A stretch of 7,028 nt of DNA from Scatomorpha sp036653715 (lineage in GTDB: Bacteria; Bacillota; Clostridia; Oscillospirales; Oscillospiraceae), in assembly GCA_036653715.1 (NCBI GenBank), contig JAVVTL010000074.1, positions 1 through 7,028 of the forward strand. The letters are read 5' to 3'. The notes under the pieces were generated by a model. It was given only the letters and a program-made list of their open reading frames with translations. It had not been told where the DNA came from and searched no databases. Below, in pieces: positions 5,479-7,028 of the stretch. Numbering within the stretch: position 1 is the first letter of the stretch; the number at the start of each line of letters is the position of its first letter. The position numbers and the translations under genes are program-made.

Positions 5479-6918
5479 TTACCTCGCGTCTTTTTTGTTC
5501 AGATACATGTCTCTGTCGGCGGCGCGGAAGATATCGGCGGTGGTGGAGAGGGCTTTGCCGTCGTAATAGGCGCAGCCGTGGGCGGCGCTCATGCTGCGCC
5601 CCTTTTCCTTGCTGCAGCGCTCCAGCTCGGCTTCGAGGCGGACGAAGCGCTCGCGGGCAACATGCTCGCTGATGTTAAGCAGTATGACCGCGAATTCGTC
5701 CCCGCCGATGCGGTAGACGGGGCAGTCGTGGAAGATGTTGCAGAGCGCGGAGGAGAAGACCTTTATAAATTCGTCGCCCGCAAGGTGGCCGAATTCGTCG
5801 TTGGTTTTCTTGAGGTGGTTGAGGTCAAATATCGCTATGCCAAAGCTGTTGTACTCCGTGAGCTTGGTGGCGCAGAGCGCCATTTTTTGTTCATAAGAGG
5901 CGCGGTTGCGTATTCCCGTGAGCTGGTCGGAGCCGGCAAGCTCCAGCATGGCACGGTCGTGCTTGCGCAGGACGCCCATGACGGTCGCCACCACGCCGAC
6001 AAGAATCAGCGCCATGACAAGGAGCGTCAGCATAAACTGGGAAATCAGCTTTTCGTGAACATCCACCGAGCTTTTTTCGATGACGAGGTACCAGTTCAGA
6101 CCCGGGACGTATTTGGTGATGCGGTAGCCCGCGATATTTTCGCTGTCGTACCACATTTCCTCCTGTGTGGTGGTGTTGGCGATAATTTCGTCGGCCAGCC
6201 CGGCAAAGGTCTCGTGGGCAAAGAGGTTGACGCCCGCGAATTCCGTAATGTCGGAGGCGACCTGAACGGTGCCGCTGCTGTCGATAAGGTAGGCGCGGAT
6301 GCCGTATTCGCTCTCGTGCTCCTCCAAAAGCTGTTGGATATAGGAGGTTTCAAGGCCGACGCCCACGACGCCAAGGAGCGTTCCGTCCGGCGCGGACAGC
6401 TTGCAGTTCACAAAAATGGTGACGATATTCTCCCGCGCCTCGTCGTTGTCCACGTTCAGCGAGCACTCTGCGGGGTCGGCGAGAAAGTCGTAGTACCAGG
6501 TGTTTTCGGGGTTTTGCGGTGTCAGGATGCGGTCAATGCCGTTTTTGTAGTGGTAATATGCGCCCGTCTCCGCAGAGACAAGGAAGACGGAGTTGAATTT
6601 GTATTTTTCCTGATAGGAGGCGAGGTAGGCCTTGATGGTGTCAATGCCCTCGGGGTCCTGCATTTCGCTGCGCTCGTCGGCGATAAAATCGCGCAGGAAG
6701 GTGTCGTTCGCCATGGTCACCGAGACGTTTATGGGCTGCTCCATCATGTAGTTGATGTTGGCGTAAATGCTCTCCATGTTGAGCTTGGAGACATCCTCGA
6801 TGTCGCGCCGAAACTGCTTGTTCATGGTTGAATAGGTCATGGCGGAAACCAAGCAGAAGCCGAGTATAATGATGCCGCAAATTGTGCAGTAGACTCGAAT
6901 TGTCGCACGCCGGTTCAT
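5479..6918 (-). CDS. Membrane diguanylate cyclase with dCache sensor and GGDEF domain
   Basis: A 479-residue protein that should make cyclic di-GMP from two GTP in response to an external signal. A short basic N-terminus leads to a membrane helix at about 8-28. An extracytoplasmic dCache-like sensor follows at about 35-290, including TWYYDF (140-145) and the GTLLGVVGVGLE strand (179-190). A second membrane helix spans about 293-316. The GGDEF domain runs from about 328 to 479: DQLTGIRNR (331-339), the metal-binding FDLNHLKKTND (364-374), GHLAGDEF (377-384), the signature GGDEF at 405-409, and a canonical MYLNKKDAR end. The positions for the RxxD inhibitory site (396-399) read FHDC, so product feedback at the I-site is probably absent. 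The ATG at 6918 has GGGGGAG 7 nt upstream (6926-6932); the longer frame from 6999 overlaps the promoter. No phosphodiesterase or c-di-GMP receptor is seen nearby. The ligand is unknown. Confidence 0.93.
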   Translation of the reverse strand: MNRRATIRVYCTICGIIILGFCLVSAMTYSTMNKQFRRDIEDVSKLNMESIYANINYMMEQPINVSVTMANDTFLRDFIADERSEMQDPEGIDTIKAYLASYQEKYKFNSVFLVSAETGAYYHYKNGIDRILTPQNPENTWYYDFLADPAECSLNVDNDEARENIVTIFVNCKLSAPDGTLLGVVGVGLETSYIQQLLEEHESEYGIRAYLIDSSGTVQVASDITEFAGVNLFAHETFAGLADEIIANTTTQEEMWYDSENIAGYRITKYVPGLNWYLVIEKSSVDVHEKLISQFMLTLLVMALILVGVVATVMGVLRKHDRAMLELAGSDQLTGIRNRASYEQKMALCATKLTEYNSFGIAIFDLNHLKKTNDEFGHLAGDEFIKVFSSALCNIFHDCPVYRIGGDEFAVILLNISEHVARERFVRLEAELERCSKEKGRSMSAAHGCAYYDGKALSTTADIFRAADRDMYLNKKDAR

Positions 6919-6925
6919 CTCGTGT

Positions 6926-6932
6926 CTCCCCC
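6926..6932 (-). promoter_or_regulatory. Ribosome binding site deciding the start of the GGDEF gene
   Basis: GGGGGAG on the minus strand, 7 nt before the ATG at 6918. It favours this start over the in-frame ATGs at 6939, 6975, 6996 and 6999. Confidence 0.7.
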
Positions 6933-6937
6933 ATCTC

Positions 6938-6966
6938 ATAAAATCCCGCCCATTCGGGCAAGTCAA
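6938..6966 (-). promoter_or_regulatory. Candidate sigma-A promoter of the GGDEF gene with a palindromic spacer
   Basis: TTGACT (6961-6966) and TTTTAT (6938-6943) on the minus strand with 17 nt between them. The spacer holds GCCC-GAAT-GGGC (6948-6959), a short inverted repeat that could be an operator. The start would fall near 6931, leaving a very short leader that begins at the ribosome binding site, which lowers confidence. Confidence 0.45.
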
Positions 6967-7028
6967 GTATATCATGCCGCCGCCAAAACACAACATCATT
7001 CTCCGCCCCCAAACCGCCGGATAATTTG

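Noticed and set aside
6919..6999. N-terminal extension of the GGDEF protein from 6999
   Set aside because: It overlaps the candidate promoter, and the first membrane helix sits in the usual place when starting at 6918.
6967..7028. Right-edge sequence upstream of the GGDEF gene
   Set aside because: No supported gene or RNA; too short to assign, with only G-rich repeats on the minus strand that may be chance.

Overview
The window looks like chromosomal DNA of a high-GC Firmicute, most likely a clostridium of the Oscillospiraceae type. The reasons are the high GC content with strongly GC-biased third codon positions, strong purine-rich Shine-Dalgarno sites, sigma-A-like promoters, and the gene families present (a dCache/GGDEF protein, an acyltransferase with a zinc ribbon, a short ECF sigma factor). 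This assignment is an inference. All supported genes lie on the minus strand. The long plus-strand reading frames are compositional shadows.

Read in the direction of transcription (right to left) there are three blocks. (1) 6918-5104: a membrane diguanylate cyclase with an extracellular dCache sensor, then a 69-residue helical protein with its own good promoter. This block ends in a cluster of hairpin terminators (about 4978-5091). (2) 4856-2027: a two-gene operon of an AMP-binding (acyl-CoA/acyl-ACP ligase-like) protein and a PlsC-type acyltransferase fused to a zinc ribbon and a C-terminal beta-rich domain. It ends in an intrinsic terminator at 1961-1997. (3) 1881 to beyond position 1: a tightly packed operon of a 38-residue basic/charged peptide, an ECF-type sigma factor, and a large internally repetitive protein of unknown function that runs off the left edge (428 residues visible).

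The lipid operon resembles a split version of the Aas idea (acyl activation plus acyl transfer). However, the ligase has lost the A10 catalytic lysine (Glu instead) and has a badly eroded A3 phosphate-binding loop, so normal adenylation is doubtful. The sigma operon has no recognisable anti-sigma factor in view. Its two partners, the 38-residue peptide and the repeat protein, are the least explained parts of the window and the best candidates for something undescribed.

No tRNA, rRNA, CRISPR array, insertion sequence or phage gene was seen.
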